Positions 60,381-64,000 of a DNA stretch of 64,000 nt are shown here, piece after piece. The notes below the pieces were generated by a model. That model did no database searches. It saw nothing but the letters and a program-made list of their open reading frames with translations, and had not been told where the DNA came from. How positions within the stretch are numbered: position 1 is the first letter of the stretch; each line of letters begins with the position of its first letter. The DNA is from an uncultured Candidatus Saccharibacteria bacterium. Its GTDB lineage: Bacteria; Patescibacteriota; Saccharimonadia; Saccharimonadales; Saccharimonadaceae. The translations under genes and the position numbers were made by a program. The stretch is taken from contig CAMIHP010000001.1 in assembly GCA_946222005.1 (NCBI GenBank), positions 1-64,000 of the forward strand. The letters run 5' to 3'.

Positions 60381-61160
60381 TCACACCCAGCTGCTTGGCC
60401 ATCGCTCAGCACTCATTATGGCTGCAAGGGTGGCAAGGCTCCCAACACGGCAATTACGCCGCAGAGAAGACTCTATCGCTGTCTCCCCATCACCTCTTTT
60501 AGTCTTTTCCTTGCGGTGTTCCTGCTGGGCTGCAATGACGTCATACAACCCATTCATTGGATTGGGCATGGTAGGGAGATTAGCTTCAATGCTGGCTGAC
60601 TCGCCCTTGGTGTAAATCCCGATCATCGCTGGTGTTATATTGACTGTCTCTCGCCCCTCAGATCGTGAGTGGCGCGACACATACATGATTGGCTCTCCCA
60701 GCACCACATGAGACTGCTCTGCAAGGTCTTTGTTTGTCAGGCTGTGCGCAGTATATGCCGCATCATCTTTACTTGGGACAGGCCGCCTATATTCATCAAA
60801 CACAAAAGGATATGATACTGCGAGCTTACTGCGCGGGACCACTGTCAAGGCGCACAGATTATCCGCATCGTACAGCGTATAGTCGATACCAAGCTCAGCA
60901 AGGCTCTGAGAAGAATGCTTGAGCTGCTCATCACCACGAAGCATACCAACTTCGCGCTTTAGGTCTATGATCGTCCCTGGGAGTCCAACAACAATCTCCT
61001 CGTGTGTGTACGGGTTATTGCCTGTTGGTGCCTCCATCGGGAATGTCATTCGGCCAATATCCAGTGCGTTTCTGTACAGCCAATCACCCACCGACTCACC
61101 TTCGCCCGGCTGAGGGTAGTGGGCTATTGTTTCTGTTGATGGTGGTCGCTGTTCTGTCAT
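60381..61160 (-). CDS. Unknown soluble protein
   Basis: 259 residues, no signal or membrane segment. N-terminus proline-rich (TEQRPPSTETIAHYPQPGEG), middle part strand-rich with YDADNLCALTVVPRSKLAVSYPF and a basic C-terminus (RKEKTKRGDGETAIESSLRRN). AAGGAG precedes the ATG. I cannot name a family; it resembles the other unknown accessory proteins in composition. Confidence 0.65.
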   Translation of the reverse strand: MTEQRPPSTETIAHYPQPGEGESVGDWLYRNALDIGRMTFPMEAPTGNNPYTHEEIVVGLPGTIIDLKREVGMLRGDEQLKHSSQSLAELGIDYTLYDADNLCALTVVPRSKLAVSYPFVFDEYRRPVPSKDDAAYTAHSLTNKDLAEQSHVVLGEPIMYVSRHSRSEGRETVNITPAMIGIYTKGESASIEANLPTMPNPMNGLYDVIAAQQEHRKEKTKRGDGETAIESSLRRNCRVGSLATLAAIMSAERWPSSWV

Positions 61161-61433
61161 AAGAACACTCCTTTTTGGTTATGGTTATCACATCGTCACT
61201 GCATTGCTATCAAGATACGAATTACCTACCCGCGGCGGTGCTCCACTCGCCCAAGCCACGCCAAGTCGCAGAGTAAGCACCCCTCTCTAGCGATTATACA
61301 ATAGAATGGTACGTTTGTACGAAAAACGTTCTGAATTTTATAGAAAATGCACCTACTTTAGCAATTTGTACAGCAAAAAACCAGCCTCATCTCTTTGATA
61401 GGCTGGTTTGTGCTCATTTCAATTAAAATAACG
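61161..61433. terminator. Intergenic with terminator of the gene at 61434
   Basis: CCAGCCT / AGGCTGG (61381-61407) with T run on the minus strand. The remaining 200 bases hold nothing recognised. Confidence 0.6.
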
Positions 61434-61646
61434 CTATTCCTGCTCGACTTCTTCTGCTAACTTCAGTGCCTCAAGCCCTTCTAGCGTCCAGCCAATGTAA
61501 CCAAGCGTTCGTGCCGCTTCTTCTGTCTTGCCACCCTCATAGCTCTGACTGGCTTGCTCCATCAAGTATTCCGGGTCACGCTTCGCATTGTATTCGCGAA
61601 GAGCTTCTGGCGTTCGTGGGTATGATTCGGCGTGTTTGACTGGCAT
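61434..61646 (-). CDS. Small unknown protein under a (GA)n-tract promoter
   Basis: 70 residues, helical and acidic: PRTPEALREYNAKRDPEYLMEQASQSYEGGKTEEAARTLGYIGWTLEGL with an acidic end. It resembles a TPR-like pair of helices (AARTLGYIGWTLEGLEALKLAEE). AAGGAGAAGCAAC precedes the ATG, and the promoter has seven GA repeats between -35 and -10. Function unknown; by its promoter it belongs with the genes at 4343 and 43782. Confidence 0.65.
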   Translation of the reverse strand: MPVKHAESYPRTPEALREYNAKRDPEYLMEQASQSYEGGKTEEAARTLGYIGWTLEGLEALKLAEEVEQE

Positions 61647-61683
61647 GTTGCTTCTCCTTGTTTTTGTTACTTAGACACTCCAT

Positions 61684-61714
61684 ATAATACTCTCTCTCTC
61701 TCTGGATTTTGCAA
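61684..61714 (-). promoter_or_regulatory. Promoter with (GA)7 tract between -35 and -10
   Basis: Minus strand: TTGCAA (61714-61709), AATCC, seven GA repeats (61703-61690), TATTAT (61689-61684). Spacer 19 bases. Third locus of this kind. Confidence 0.6.
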
Positions 61715-61913
61715 GCAAGTAGCAAACTTCGCACCTATGACCACTGTCGAATCCGTTACTTCTCAACCTCTGTTACGTCTCACCGACAAAAGACACCAGC
61801 ATGTTAATGAAAGTAGTAACGCGCGGCCAAAGTATCGTCCGAAGTATATTAGTATCAGGTTTAAGCGAACCGTACTTGCAAGCATCAAGTTGTTGATAAA
61901 AATCGTCTCCAAA

Positions 61914-61941
61914 GATAAAAGCCACCCTGTTCGGATGGCTC
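61914..61941 (-). terminator. rRNA operon terminator
   Basis: AGCCATCC / GGGTGGCT stem followed by TTTT on the minus strand, about 11 bases after the 5S 3' end. Confidence 0.75.
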
Positions 61942-61951
61942 TTATATAATT

Positions 61952-62056
<105 letters not shown>

Positions 62057-62243
62057 AAGTGGGGGTTTAGACGCTTGGTTCCGATATATTTCCTCGGTGG
62101 GCCAAACCCCTGCTTCGATGTCCATCTGCACGGTATGGTAATGTACGTGTCAACGATTGACAGTGGTGATATACACCAATCACTAGTTAAGTCTACCTCA
62201 TCCACGCTACCAATGCAAGCATTAGCGTCGTAGACAAGGACAT
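62057..62243 (-). other. 23S-5S spacer
   Basis: About 190 bases between the 23S 3' end and 5S. No tRNA is seen in it. Confidence 0.6.

Positions 62244-64000
<1,757 letters not shown>

Overview
The window looks like a chromosomal segment of an ultrasmall Candidate Phyla Radiation bacterium, most likely Candidatus Saccharibacteria (TM7). The grounds are mixed: compact, overlapping genes; a standard genetic code (TGG for Trp, TGA used as stop, which excludes Gracilibacteria-type recoding); roughly 50% GC; a core of translation, division and repair genes with no biosynthetic pathways; many short proteins of unknown function; a monoderm-type LPxTG surface protein; and a VKOR-based disulfide system. 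The phylum call is inference; the 23S rRNA at the right edge would settle it.

Layout. 1-2.4 kb: rplC-rplD-rplW-rplB on the minus strand. 2.7-12.6 kb: prmC, rplU, an exported CAP protein, divergent GNAT and pta genes, several unknown acidic proteins, and a nucleotide-cleaning group (ITPase-like, MazG/deoxyribosyltransferase-like fusion, NADAR). 12.6-24.3 kb: ligA, membrane proteins, htpX, lemA, tRNA-Leu, tRNA-Cys, an ABC exporter and ileS. 24.4-29.3 kb: a tightly overlapping eight-gene operon behind what looks like a T-box riboswitch. 29.4-33.5 kb: tagI, a LiaF-like gene and a long AT-richer, strand-skewed stretch with only tiny or decayed ORFs. 33.5-40.2 kb: ftsA-ftsZ-nrdR-thioredoxin-like-VKOR, then map-adk and rpsU-yqeY. 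40.3-46.5 kb: a proline/glutamine-rich membrane protein, a candidate ncRNA, a Panacea-type toxin-antitoxin pair, unknown proteins, recJ and a small regulator. 46.8-57.5 kb: priA, def-fmt, a DUF5663-like/coiled-coil cluster, infB and rpsA. 58-61.6 kb: LPxTG protein, zinc-protease-like protein, KGG-repeat protein and unknowns. 61.95-64 kb: 5S and partial 23S rRNA on the minus strand.

Most notable. (1) Three unlinked genes of unknown role have (GA)7-9 dinucleotide tracts exactly between a -35 and a -10 box, the layout of phase-variable promoters. (2) A structured element occurs three times within 9 kb, with a conserved core and locus-specific but self-complementary outer arms, which points to a structured RNA or RNA-like mobile element. 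(3) A T-box antiterminator fold precedes an operon of RNA- and small-molecule-handling enzymes that ends next to ileS. (4) A Panacea/HTH antitoxin overlaps a small candidate toxin gene. (5) NrdR lacks its zinc-ribbon cysteines. (6) Many genes appear leaderless, with a -10 box six or seven bases before the ATG, while a set of accessory genes shares an ACAGAGGT ribosome-binding motif.
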